A stretch of DNA of 64,000 nt from Flavobacterium sp. (GTDB lineage: Bacteria > Bacteroidota > Bacteroidia > Flavobacteriales > Flavobacteriaceae), in contig NZ_SEBR01000013.1 in the NCBI RefSeq assembly GCF_004295795.1, forward strand, positions 62,001 to 126,000, given 5' to 3'. A program made the position numbers and the translations under genes. The notes under the pieces are model-generated. The model searched no databases and was not told the origin of the DNA. It worked only from the letters and a program-made list of their open reading frames with translations. This document shows positions 27,283 to 34,826 of this stretch, piece by piece; the first letter of the stretch is position 1, and each line of letters starts with the position of its first letter.

Positions 27283-27311
27283 ATTCATTATTAATTATCA
27301 ATTATTAATTG
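27283..27311 (+). repeat. AT-rich TTATTAATT repeat at the queD start
   Basis: Imperfect repeats of ATTATTAATT / ATTATCAATT fill the 28 bases before queD and run into its TTG codon. Such low-complexity strings occur between genes; here the string decides the start codon. Confidence 0.5.
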
Positions 27312-27719
27312 AAAGCCACCGTTTCCAGAAAAGCACATTTTAACGCCGCGCACCGTTTGCACCGCCAGGATTGGTCGTTCGAGAAGAACGATTCGGTTTT
27401 TGGCAAGTGCAACAACGCGAATTTTCACGGACATAATTACGAGCTCATCGCAAGCGTGACAGGCGAAGTCGATCCTGAAACCGGATACGTGATAGACATC
27501 AAAACCCTGGCTGACATCATTTATGAAGAAGTTGAGGTGCCGTTCGACCACAAAAATCTCAACCTCGACGTGCCCGAATTCGCCCAATTGATCCCAACGG
27601 CCGAGCACATCGCCTACATCATCTGGCAAAAAATGCGTCCGCGCCTCGACGCCGGCCTTTCGCTCGAGATCACGCTTTACGAAACACCTCGAAATTTTGT
27701 AACCTACAAAGGCGGGTAA
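27309..27719 (+). CDS. queD: 6-carboxy-5,6,7,8-tetrahydropterin synthase (QueD family)
   Basis: This 136-aa enzyme converts 7,8-dihydroneopterin triphosphate to 6-carboxytetrahydropterin for queuosine-type deazapurines. Zinc ligands are visible as HFNAAH and FHGHNY, the catalytic Cys in FGKCNNANFHG, Asp-His in FDHKNLNLD and Glu in PTAEHIAY. The best start is TTG 27309; no ATG lies upstream in frame, and the residues KATVSRKAHFNAAHRL are the normal family N-terminus. The TTG lies inside an AT-rich repeat. Confidence 0.9.
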   Translation: MKATVSRKAHFNAAHRLHRQDWSFEKNDSVFGKCNNANFHGHNYELIASVTGEVDPETGYVIDIKTLADIIYEEVEVPFDHKNLNLDVPEFAQLIPTAEHIAYIIWQKMRPRLDAGLSLEITLYETPRNFVTYKGG

Positions 27720-27752
27720 ATTGGTAACTTGTCGAAGGTTTTTATTTTTAGG

Positions 27753-27905
27753 AGCAAAATCCTGCTGACCCGCTTTCAGCTTTCTTGAAAACAACCGTTT
27801 TTTCAGCCTTTGCAACGAGCTTCCTTCGGTCGCTGTCGCAAAAGCGAAAAATCTGGCCGTTTCCTGCAAAAGGCTGACCGCTTGCATCAGGGCTATTTCG
27901 GTGGC
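27753..27905 (+). repeat. Long imperfect palindrome (P element), copy 1
   Basis: Part of the 27720-28283 gene-free gap. An arm containing CAGCCTTTGCAAC is followed by the tip GAGCTTCCTTCGGTCGCT and a returning arm GTCGCAAAAGCG ... TGCAAAAGGCTGACCG that pairs with the first over roughly 60 bases. Copies at 56762-56912 and 58090-58236 keep the tip, while the stem bases change on both sides. Confidence 0.75.
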
Positions 27906-27945
27906 AGTAGAGTTGCAGTGGCAGAAGAAGCAGTGTCGAGACAAA
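27899..27945 (+). repeat. GCAG-rich low-complexity tract
   Basis: Short repeats of GGCAG, TTGCAG and AGAAGCAG follow the P element. A similar GCAGAA tract lies at 48776-48825. Confidence 0.45.
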
Positions 27946-27999
27946 GTCCCAGCATCAAGGGCAGAAATCAAAATTGGCCAAAATATAAAAACTCAAAAA

Positions 28000-28092
28000 T
28001 CTTAATGTCCTTAATGATCTTAATGTTTCAAAATTTTGGTTCTCGCTGTAAATCCGCGGAAGCGAAGATCTTGATTTTTATCAACGAATAAC
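28000..28092 (+). repeat. Modules A and B of the modular intergenic repeat
   Basis: Three 9-nt units (CTTAATGTC, CTTAATGAT, CTTAATGTT) lead into TTCAAAA (module A), then CTGTAAATCCGCGGAAGCGA (module B). This is the same order as at 21955 and 22149, and it runs directly into the 21-bp array. Confidence 0.7.
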
Positions 28093-28260
28093 GAATGTTA
28101 AACAACGAATAACGAATGTTGAACAACGGATAACGAATGTTGAACAACGAATAACGAATGTTGAACAACGAATAACGAATGTTGAACAACGAATAACGAA
28201 TGTTGAACAACGAATAACGAATGTTGAACAACGAACAACGAATGTTGAACAACGAACAAC
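28093..28260 (+). repeat. 21-bp tandem array (module C), eight units, directly before manA
   Basis: Eight consecutive 21-nt units start at 28093, 28114, 28135, 28156, 28177, 28198, 28219 and 28240, each beginning GAATGTTGAACAACG with one or two substitutions. There are no spacers. Since 21 is a multiple of three, both strands stay open and give spurious heptapeptide-repeat frames. The array ends 23 bases before the manA ATG. Confidence 0.9.
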
Positions 28261-28283
28261 GAATAACCAAACGATTTCCAATA

Positions 28284-29246
28284 ATGAACTTATATCCCAT
28301 TCAATTCCATCCGATACTAAAAGAAAGAATTTGGGGCGGAACCAAGCTAAAATCTGTCCTGAACAAAGAAATAACAAGCGACATCACCGGCGAAAGCTGG
28401 GAACTTTCTGGAGTGAAAGGCGACGTGAGCGTGGTTTCGAACGGAGAATACAAAGACAAATCGCTCAACGATCTTCTGGAACAATTCCCCAACGAACTCC
28501 TCGGAGCCAAAATCCACGACAAGTTCGGAAAAGAATTCCCGCTTTTGTTCAAATTCCTGGACGCGCGCGAGGATTTGTCCATTCAGGTGCATCCAAACGA
28601 CGACTTGGCCCAAAAACGCCACAACTCGTTCGGAAAGACTGAAATGTGGTACGTCATGCAAGCCGATTTCGATGCCAAGATCATCGTCGGTTTCAAGAAC
28701 AAATCGCGACGTGAGGAATATCTTTTCAACCTCGAACAAAACTCGCTTCTCGACATTCTCGACACGATTCCAACCAAAAAAGGCGATTCTTTTTTCCTTG
28801 AAACGGGAACGGTCCACGCGATTGGCGCCGGAAACCTGATCGCCGAAATCCAGCAAACATCTGACATAACTTATCGCCTTTACGACTTCGATAGAAAAGA
28901 CGCCAACGGAAACAAGCGAGAACTGCATGTCGATCTGGCTTTGGACGCGATCAACTACGACCTGACCGATACCCAAAAATCGTACTCCGACCGCGAAGAC
29001 CAAGCCAATACGATCGTGGATTGCCCGTATTTTCACACGAGCGTCATTCCGCTGAGACACGAGATGGAAGTTTCAAAAGACGGCGAAAGTTTTACGGTCT
29101 ATATGTGTGTTGACGGTCACTTCGCGATTGAGTTGGGCGAAACCAAATACGAATATAAAGTTGGCGATACGGTCTTGATTCCGGCGGCTTTGAAGCACTT
29201 CAAAATCACGGGTTACGGAACGCTTCTCGAAGTTTTTGTCCCGTAA
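28284..29246 (+). CDS. manA: Mannose-6-phosphate isomerase, class I
   Basis: This 320-aa zinc enzyme interconverts fructose-6-phosphate and mannose-6-phosphate, feeding GDP-mannose for glycans. Metal-binding blocks LSIQVHPNDDLAQ, GKTEMWYVM and TVHAIGAGNLIAEIQQ are intact, and the length fits the short bacterial class. ATG 28284 (MNLYPIQFHPILKERIWGG) was chosen. The frame runs 21 codons further upstream only because it passes through the 21-bp array. No clear -7 box lies between the array and the start. Confidence 0.93.
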   Translation: MNLYPIQFHPILKERIWGGTKLKSVLNKEITSDITGESWELSGVKGDVSVVSNGEYKDKSLNDLLEQFPNELLGAKIHDKFGKEFPLLFKFLDAREDLSIQVHPNDDLAQKRHNSFGKTEMWYVMQADFDAKIIVGFKNKSRREEYLFNLEQNSLLDILDTIPTKKGDSFFLETGTVHAIGAGNLIAEIQQTSDITYRLYDFDRKDANGNKRELHVDLALDAINYDLTDTQKSYSDREDQANTIVDCPYFHTSVIPLRHEMEVSKDGESFTVYMCVDGHFAIELGETKYEYKVGDTVLIPAALKHFKITGYGTLLEVFVP

Positions 29247-29267
29247 CGAAAAGATTGTGTACTTTTG
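29235..29267 (+). promoter_or_regulatory. Strong promoter TTTG-N21-TACTTTTG
   Basis: TTTG (29235-29238), 21 bases and TACTTTTG (29260-29267) fit the consensus. It overlaps the manA 3' end and drives the small gene at 29294. Confidence 0.65.
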
Positions 29268-29293
29268 CACCGCAATTCAAAATAAAAAGAGAA

Positions 29294-29560
29294 ATGGCAA
29301 ACGTTAAGAACCTTAAGAAAGAAATCAATTACGTCGTTAGCGACATCATTGAAGCTGTTTACATCCACGAGATGACTTCATCAGGACAACCAACTTCAGA
29401 AAGCAACGCTGTGATCGACGAGGCAATCGCCACTTTCGATGCTTTGGTAGCAAAAATCAACGCAAAAGGTGTTGAGAACAAAAAAGCGCATTTTGCCGAA
29501 ATCCGCAAGGAATTTGAAGCATCTGCAAACCAATTGGTTGCAAAAATTAATGCACTTTAA
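29294..29560 (+). CDS. Small helical protein, probably abundant, function unknown
   Basis: This 88-aa protein begins MANVKNLKKEINYVVSDIIEAVY. It is almost entirely helical, with no Cys or Trp and no signal peptide. ATG 29294 follows a strong promoter by 26 bases, and purine-rich AAAAAGAGAA precedes the start. Codon choice looks clean and common (AAA, GAA, GCA), as expected of a well-expressed gene. It lies just before tRNA-Thr. No family was assigned. Confidence 0.75.
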   Translation: MANVKNLKKEINYVVSDIIEAVYIHEMTSSGQPTSESNAVIDEAIATFDALVAKINAKGVENKKAHFAEIRKEFEASANQLVAKINAL

Positions 29561-29582
29561 GCCAAAAAACAGGCAATATTTT

Positions 29583-29613
29583 TTTGCAGATATGAAATTG
29601 ACTTCTATATTTG
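29583..29613 (+). promoter_or_regulatory. tRNA-Thr promoter: TTTG-N19-TATATTTG
   Basis: Perfect -33 TTTG (29583-29586) and -7 TATATTTG (29606-29613) with a 19-bp spacer lie 17 bases before the mature tRNA. Confidence 0.75.
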
Positions 29614-29630
29614 CACCGAAATAATGAGAC

Positions 29631-29704
29631 GCCGGTGTAGCTCAGCTGGCTAGAGCAGCTGATTTGTAATCAGCAGGTCGTGGGTTCGAGTCCCTCTATC
29701 GGCT
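29631..29704 (+). tRNA. tRNA-Thr (anticodon TGT)
   Basis: This is a 74-nt cloverleaf. The acceptor GCCGGTG pairs with TATCGGC, the D-arm contains AGCTCAGCTGGCTAGAGC, the anticodon stem CTGAT/ATCAG encloses loop TTTGTAA (anticodon TGT), and the T-arm holds GGGTTCGAGTCCC. No CCA is encoded. It has its own promoter and terminator. Confidence 0.97.
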
Positions 29705-29712
29705 CATTAAAA

Positions 29713-29740
29713 AAACCACTCCAAATCGGGGTGGTTTTTT
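29713..29740 (+). terminator. Rho-independent terminator of tRNA-Thr
   Basis: ACCACTCC / GGGGTGGT form an 8-bp stem (one G-U) with loop AAATC, followed by a run of T. Confidence 0.85.
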
Positions 29741-29813
29741 CGTTTAAGGCACTTTCCCATTTAAGCCAGTATTCTTTGCGACTGTAGATTTTCTATTCTA
29801 AAATTCCGTCAAA

Positions 29814-29844
29814 AGAAAAAGCCGTCCCAAATAGAACGGCTTTT
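29814..29844 (-). terminator. Rho-independent terminator of the DUF4369 lipoprotein gene
   Basis: Read on the minus strand, AAAAGCCGT / ACGGCTTTT forms a 9-bp stem around a short loop and ends in T residues, 18 bases after the stop at 29862. Confidence 0.75.
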
Positions 29845-29861
29845 GTATTTTCAGGTGTGAA

Positions 29862-30587
29862 TCAATTCATCGCGACAGGCGTTTCGAGTTTGAGTCTTTC
29901 CTCATAAAGTTGCTTGAGGATTTTGCCGTATTTCGATGCGGCGATTTTTGGCGTTATGGCGTCGATTACCTGTTTCATGAAAGGCAATCCGAGGTTTGGC
30001 GTTTCGGCAATCACGATGTAGGGCGCGATTTCAGAATCCTTGTGGTTGATCGCAAAATTTGCCGTGTAGAGATAGCGGCGTTTCATTGCGCTTTCGTACT
30101 TGGCGATTTCGGTGTCCGGCAAAGTCTTGTTCTTGATTTGGGCTTCCATGTCCTTGACCTTGATCTCCAATTCCTGACCCACGAAACGCGACTTGATCTG
30201 GTTGTATTCCTCGAGTAGTTGTTGGTTTTTCGAACCTGTGATCTTGGCTTTGGCGTAATAAGTTTCCAAATCTGTATCGATCGTCATTTTGCCAGGTTCG
30301 GCGAAGAACGGCAAACTGTTGTCGATCGAGGCCGTTTCACCTCTGTCCAAAAACAGATAAAGCATTTCCGGTTCCTTGATGTCGACTGCGGTTTTGAAAT
30401 CAGACTTTCCGTCGAAAACGATCGTATCGATGTTGACCAGAACCGTGTCCTGAATCTGCTTCAAATAGAGCGTTCCTTTTTTAAGGCCTTTGATCGTGCC
30501 CGAAATTTCGAGATTGCCTTTTTTTTCCTCTTTCGAACAAGAGGCGAGTATCGTGAATGCGAACAAAGCCGCCAGTGTCTTTTTCAT
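29862..30587 (-). CDS. DUF4369-domain lipoprotein lacking a thioredoxin domain
   Basis: This 241-aa protein begins MKKTLAALFAFTILASCSKEE; LASC is a lipobox, so it is anchored as a lipoprotein. Residues of about 25-130 have the DUF4369 pattern (ISGTIKGLKKGTLYLKQIQDTVLVNIDTI). A helical segment (SRFVGQELEIKVKDMEAQIKNK) follows. Many relatives continue into a C-terminal AhpC/TSA thioredoxin domain; this one stops before it. ATG 30587 was chosen for the signal peptide. Confidence 0.8.
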   Translation of the reverse strand: MKKTLAALFAFTILASCSKEEKKGNLEISGTIKGLKKGTLYLKQIQDTVLVNIDTIVFDGKSDFKTAVDIKEPEMLYLFLDRGETASIDNSLPFFAEPGKMTIDTDLETYYAKAKITGSKNQQLLEEYNQIKSRFVGQELEIKVKDMEAQIKNKTLPDTEIAKYESAMKRRYLYTANFAINHKDSEIAPYIVIAETPNLGLPFMKQVIDAITPKIAASKYGKILKQLYEERLKLETPVAMN

Positions 30588-30610
30588 GTGAAGTTCGTTG
30601 GTGCGCAAAA

Positions 30611-30650
30611 ATAAAAAAATCCGCGACGCAGGAAACCCGTTCGCGGATGT
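30611..30650 (-). terminator. Rho-independent terminator of the M61 peptidase gene
   Basis: Minus strand: ATCCGCGA / TCGCGGAT 8-bp stem with a 14-base loop, followed by a run of seven T residues. Confidence 0.75.
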
Positions 30651-30671
30651 ATTTTAAAAACCGGATTCAGA

Positions 30672-32513
30672 TTACTTTTTCAGCCAAGCTTTCCTGAGTT
30701 TGTCTTTGCTGTGATCTGTAACGGCATAACCTGTGGCGTCCTCATAAGGCAATTTCACCTTTCCTTTCGCAGTGGCAGATTTTCCGTCGCGCTTGTAAAC
30801 GATCGTGATGTCGTCGCCTTCTTTCCAAGCCTGGCTTCCCATGACAAGGTCGTAGATATTGTCGAGGTTGTAAGCTTTTCCGTTTACTTCAGAAATCACG
30901 TCTCCGCCTTTAAGGCCAAGCGTTTTCCAGAAGTCGTTCAACTCGATTCCGGCAACGACACTGATCGCTTTGGAATCCGGATCAACCTGCACGTATGGCG
31001 TCTGACCTTTGATGAAGACATTTCCGGGAACTTTTTTGGTCTCTTTCGAAACACCGACTTTGGCAAAATACTCGTCATAGTTGATCGGAGTCGTGCCTTT
31101 GACGTATTTGTTGAGGAAATCGCCCACTTCAGGATAAGTCAACGAGACGATTTTCGGGAAAAGATCGGCGTCCTTGAACGATTTTTCCATTCCGTATTCT
31201 TTCGATAGTTTCTTCATCAAGTCGAGAATGCCGCGTTCTCCATTGCTTTTCTCACGGACGATGATGTCGATGCACATTCCGATTAGCGCACCTTTCTCGT
31301 AAACGTTCACATATTGCGCCTTGTAAGGATCGACCAGTACGTTCGAGCTCATTTCGGTAAACGACATCGTATCGTTCATTCTCGAAGCGTTCTGGATTTT
31401 TCCGGACATCCTCTCGAAGAATTCGTTTTCGTCGATCAAACCTTGGTTCACCTGGAAAAGGTTCGCGAAATATTCGGTTACGCCTTCGTACATCCAAAGG
31501 TGTTCTGACATTTTTGGAGCGGCATAATCAAAGAACTGGATTTGGTCGGCGTGGATCGTAAGCGGCGTCACGATGTGGAAGAACTCATGGGAAACCGTGT
31601 CGACCAACGCCGGAAGCAATTGTTCCTTTGGCATTTGCTCAGGGAAAACCACGGTCGTCGAAGTATTGTGTTCCAAAGCGCCAAATCCGTGCGCATCGGG
31701 TTTCGTCATATCTGACAGATACAAAATGATAGCATATTTCTTGGTAGAGTTGATCGGACCCAAAAACGCCTTTTGCGCCTTCATCATTTTCTCCATTTCG
31801 GGAGCGATGTCTTTCGCGTCAAAAGCGCCATTTGGAGAATAGATCGCCAAAACGATGTCCATATCGTCGACCTTGAAAGTCACCGAATTCGGCTTCGAAT
31901 ACATGATCGGATGATCGCCAACCTCGAAATAGCGGCTGTATTCAAAAATATCTTTTGTGTCCGAAGCGTCCGTATCGGTCAATGACGTCGCGCCCCAAAG
32001 ATCGGCTGGATGCGTGATCGAAATCTGGTAAGGCAATTGGCCTTTGTCCTGGAAATAACCCACGAATCCGTGCATGTTCAGCATGAAGTTCTTTCCGGCT
32101 TCGATGTTCGTTCCGGCAGGAGAAAAAACCTTGTGCTTTTCTTCGATATCGTAAGTGTCGTTCACCCAATAGGAAACTTTCGCGAGTTTTTTCGCACCGG
32201 TGATTTCCCACGAATTGTCGTCGGTTTTGGCCACTACAAGCTCTTTTCCTTTTGCGTCGTAGGCTTTGAAATCATCGACGAATTTTCCGTAATCGTCCGT
32301 GGAATAAGTTCCCGGAACGGTTTTCGGGATGTGGTAAACGATTTTGTCCGATGAAATCGACGGAGCCGTGAGCGTCACGGGAACTTTGTCGTCCTTGACA
32401 CCGTTGAGATCGATCGCGACCTTGATAGGATTCGCCTTTGATTTCGATTGGGCCGAAACTTCAAAACTCCACAAAGAAGCCACAAAAGCCAGCGCCAGCG
32501 CTATTTTTTTCAT
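30672..32513 (-). CDS. M61-family aminopeptidase with C-terminal PDZ domain
   Basis: This is a 613-aa secreted protein with signal peptide MKKIALALAFVASLWSFEVSAQ. The N-terminal beta domain is followed by the catalytic zinc motif SHEFFHIVTP with the third ligand in MYEGVTEYFANLF, as in glycyl aminopeptidases of family M61. A PDZ domain lies near residues 500-590 (GLKGGDVISEVNGKAYNLDNI). Function is probably peptide scavenging or periplasmic proteolysis. A TACCTTCG box lies about 30 bases upstream. Confidence 0.9.
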   Translation of the reverse strand: MKKIALALAFVASLWSFEVSAQSKSKANPIKVAIDLNGVKDDKVPVTLTAPSISSDKIVYHIPKTVPGTYSTDDYGKFVDDFKAYDAKGKELVVAKTDDNSWEITGAKKLAKVSYWVNDTYDIEEKHKVFSPAGTNIEAGKNFMLNMHGFVGYFQDKGQLPYQISITHPADLWGATSLTDTDASDTKDIFEYSRYFEVGDHPIMYSKPNSVTFKVDDMDIVLAIYSPNGAFDAKDIAPEMEKMMKAQKAFLGPINSTKKYAIILYLSDMTKPDAHGFGALEHNTSTTVVFPEQMPKEQLLPALVDTVSHEFFHIVTPLTIHADQIQFFDYAAPKMSEHLWMYEGVTEYFANLFQVNQGLIDENEFFERMSGKIQNASRMNDTMSFTEMSSNVLVDPYKAQYVNVYEKGALIGMCIDIIVREKSNGERGILDLMKKLSKEYGMEKSFKDADLFPKIVSLTYPEVGDFLNKYVKGTTPINYDEYFAKVGVSKETKKVPGNVFIKGQTPYVQVDPDSKAISVVAGIELNDFWKTLGLKGGDVISEVNGKAYNLDNIYDLVMGSQAWKEGDDITIVYKRDGKSATAKGKVKLPYEDATGYAVTDHSKDKLRKAWLKK

Positions 32514-32568
32514 TTAAGTTGAGATTTATTTTAACGTTAGTGCGCGAAGGTAAAAAATAGTTACAGCG

Positions 32569-33492
32569 CTAGAGGGTTTTTATGAATGAATTAACGGCCG
32601 ACACAAAAGCCTCGGAAATGGGCAATTCCGGTTTGTTGTAAGACTCGTAATTCTCGCTTTCGTCACCTTTTATCGTCTTGAAAATGTGGTTCATATCGGG
32701 CACGATCACGATTTTGGCGTCGGGTTTTGCGGCTTTGAGCAATTGCGCTTCCGATTCGCCAACCTGAATGTCCTTGCTTCCGTTGATGATCAACGTCGGA
32801 ACTTTGATCTTCTTGATTTCGGCCACCGGATCATATTTCATCCACGAAATCATGTAAGGTTGCACGCTTTCGCGGAAAAGCATCGCCAGCGTTTGGTCTT
32901 CGAGCTTGAATGTTTCGCCTTTTTTGAGGATTCCGAAGTATTTCTCGATTTCAGGTTGCAGATTCGGAGCTTGTTTGGCGACTTGTTCGGTGATGATCTT
33001 GTCGATGCTTCGCCCCGGACCGGCAATCGAGATCAACGCGTCGGCATAACCTGTCGTAGCGAGGATTGCCACGAGCGAACCTTCGCTGTGCCCGCCAAGT
33101 ACGATTTTGGAATATTTTTTCTGGTTCTTGAAAAACGTGATCACGTCTTTGGCATCCTTGACATAATCGTCGAAAGAGAGTTTTGTCTCGTCGATGTTGC
33201 CCGAGTTTATCATGGCGATGATACGCTTGTCGAAACTGTAAACCGCGATGCCTTGTTTGGCCGAAGCTTCGGCGAGCAATTTGAGGTTATCCGATTTCAC
33301 TCCGGGTTGGTTGCCGTCGCGATCAGTCGGGCCAGATCCTGAAAAAAGGATCAGCAATGGTGTTTTTTTGGTGACGTCAGGCGTGTAAAGCGTTCCTTTT
33401 AGCGTTGCGTTCACGTCGACTTCAGCCGTTTTGAACGTGTTTTGTGCCGCCAATCCAATCGGAAGCAGCAAAATAAGCAGTAATTTCTTCAT
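32569..33492 (-). CDS. Secreted alpha/beta hydrolase
   Basis: This 307-aa protein has the signal peptide MKKLLLILLLPIGLAAQ. Oxyanion-type motif LLILFSGSGPTDRDGN, nucleophile elbow GGHSEGSLVA (Ser), then acid in LIINGSKDIQV and His in VPDMNHIFK complete the triad. The fold suggests an esterase or acyl hydrolase; the substrate is unknown. It lies 55 bases before the M61 gene on the same strand. Confidence 0.88.
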   Translation of the reverse strand: MKKLLLILLLPIGLAAQNTFKTAEVDVNATLKGTLYTPDVTKKTPLLILFSGSGPTDRDGNQPGVKSDNLKLLAEASAKQGIAVYSFDKRIIAMINSGNIDETKLSFDDYVKDAKDVITFFKNQKKYSKIVLGGHSEGSLVAILATTGYADALISIAGPGRSIDKIITEQVAKQAPNLQPEIEKYFGILKKGETFKLEDQTLAMLFRESVQPYMISWMKYDPVAEIKKIKVPTLIINGSKDIQVGESEAQLLKAAKPDAKIVIVPDMNHIFKTIKGDESENYESYNKPELPISEAFVSAVNSFIKTL

Positions 33493-33526
33493 TTGTCGTT
33501 TGGTTGTTAAGAAGCGGGAATTTACG

Positions 33527-33552
33527 AAAAAACCCGCTTTTCGGGCGGGTTT
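33527..33552 (-). terminator. Rho-independent terminator of the DUF2805 gene
   Basis: AACCCGC / GCGGGTT 7-bp stem followed on the minus strand by a T run, 7 bases past the stop at 33559. Confidence 0.8.
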
Positions 33553-33558
33553 CGTTTA

Positions 33559-33834
33559 TCAGAATTTGTTTTTTATGTAATATTTGCCATCGAGATCTTC
33601 GTCGAAATCGTCAATTTTTGGAGCTTTCGGTTTTGGCTTCGCGGCAACGGCTTTTTTGCGCCAAACTTCGAAAGGATCGGGTTTGAGCAGCGTTTTCATG
33701 ATTTCGATGATTTCCTGTTCAGAAAACCCGAATTCTTTTTTGATGGCCTCGAAGGGGTTGCGTTCTTCAAGCGCCAGTTTTTTTACGCGTGCGGTTTGCG
33801 CTGAGGAGATTTCAGGGCGTTTGCTCTTTCTCAT
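33559..33834 (-). CDS. DUF2805 / TIGR03643-type small protein
   Basis: This 91-aa basic protein contains ALEERNPFEAIKKEFGFSEQEIIEIMKT, the conserved helix-turn-helix-like core of this family, and a Lys/Pro tail (KAVAAKPKPKAPKIDDFDEDL). Nucleic-acid binding is possible but unproven. It stands alone with its own terminator. Confidence 0.75.
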   Translation of the reverse strand: MRKSKRPEISSAQTARVKKLALEERNPFEAIKKEFGFSEQEIIEIMKTLLKPDPFEVWRKKAVAAKPKPKAPKIDDFDEDLDGKYYIKNKF

Positions 33835-33925
33835 TGGTAATCAGAAGAAAATTGTAATTGTGACCAGTTTTATTTTTCCAATATTAATAAAAATTCCAAT
33901 CGGTTGACAAGGGTTTCAAAAATTT

Positions 33926-34762
33926 TTATTCCGATGGATTTCGCGTCGCCGGACGATATTTCCGAAAGGGGATTTTGAGCAGATTGCCAACCTCGTTATT
34001 GTCTTTCGGATCCATGTGCGTGTCGACGCCGTAGACGATTTCCTCGCGCTTGAGTTTCGAAAATGTCCCAAACAATCTGTCCCAAATCGAGAAAATGTTG
34101 CCGTAATTGGTATCGGTGTAAGGCAAGACATAATGGTGATGGACTTTGTGCATGTCGGGCGAAACGATTATGTAGCTTATCAAATTGTCCAAAGTCCGCG
34201 GAAGCGAAATATTGGCGTGATTGAACTGCGAAAAAACCACCGAAAGCGACTGATACAAAAAAACCAGCCACATCGGACTGCCCGAAACCAGCACCGCCAA
34301 AGCTGTAAACAAAAATCGGATCACGCTTTCGCCGGGATGATGCCGATTGGCCGAAGTCGTGTCAATCCAGGTATCGGTGTGGTGAATCAGGTGAAAACGC
34401 CACAAAACCCGGGTTTTATGCTGGACGAAATGCGCAAGCCAAGCTCCGATAAGATCCAGAATCAGCAATCCCAGAATCGCGTACAGCCAAATGTTCATTT
34501 CGGGCAACCAATTCAGGATTCCGAAGTTCTGCGAATGCACAAAATCGGCGGCTTTGAGCAAAACGAAAGCCAGCACGAAATTCACCACGACGGTCGTAAG
34601 CGTAAAGAAAATGTTGATCGACGCGTGGCGCCACTTTTTGTAGTCGAAGCGAAACAGCGGAAAAGCGTTCTCGACAATCCAGAAAATCGCGATGCCGCCA
34701 GCGAGAATGGCCGCGCGGTGAGCCGATGGAATCGTCGAAAAATAGTCGATTATGGTTTGCAT
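33926..34762 (-). CDS. Sterol desaturase / fatty acid hydroxylase superfamily protein
   Basis: This 278-aa integral membrane protein carries the di-iron His boxes HFVQHKTRVLWRFHLIHHTD, NRHHPGE and PDMHKVHHHY typical of the superfamily. It would hydroxylate or desaturate a lipid chain at the membrane. A TATTTTCG box lies 2 bases before the ATG, so the mRNA is probably leaderless. The lipid substrate is unknown. Confidence 0.88.
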   Translation of the reverse strand: MQTIIDYFSTIPSAHRAAILAGGIAIFWIVENAFPLFRFDYKKWRHASINIFFTLTTVVVNFVLAFVLLKAADFVHSQNFGILNWLPEMNIWLYAILGLLILDLIGAWLAHFVQHKTRVLWRFHLIHHTDTWIDTTSANRHHPGESVIRFLFTALAVLVSGSPMWLVFLYQSLSVVFSQFNHANISLPRTLDNLISYIIVSPDMHKVHHHYVLPYTDTNYGNIFSIWDRLFGTFSKLKREEIVYGVDTHMDPKDNNEVGNLLKIPFRKYRPATRNPSE

Positions 34763-34826
34763 AGCGAAAATAGGACTTTTACGAAAGTAACGAAATCGTA
34801 TTCGCCAGCGTATTTTCGCGCAAATT

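Noticed and set aside
28093..28260. Possible CRISPR array
   Set aside because: Units are contiguous with no unique spacers and no cas genes are present.
28081..28377. Open frames on the minus strand with a seven-residue repeat (RCSTFVI / YSLFNIR type)
   Set aside because: They arise because a 21-bp tandem array has no stops in several frames; similar frames exist on both strands and none has a start site signal.
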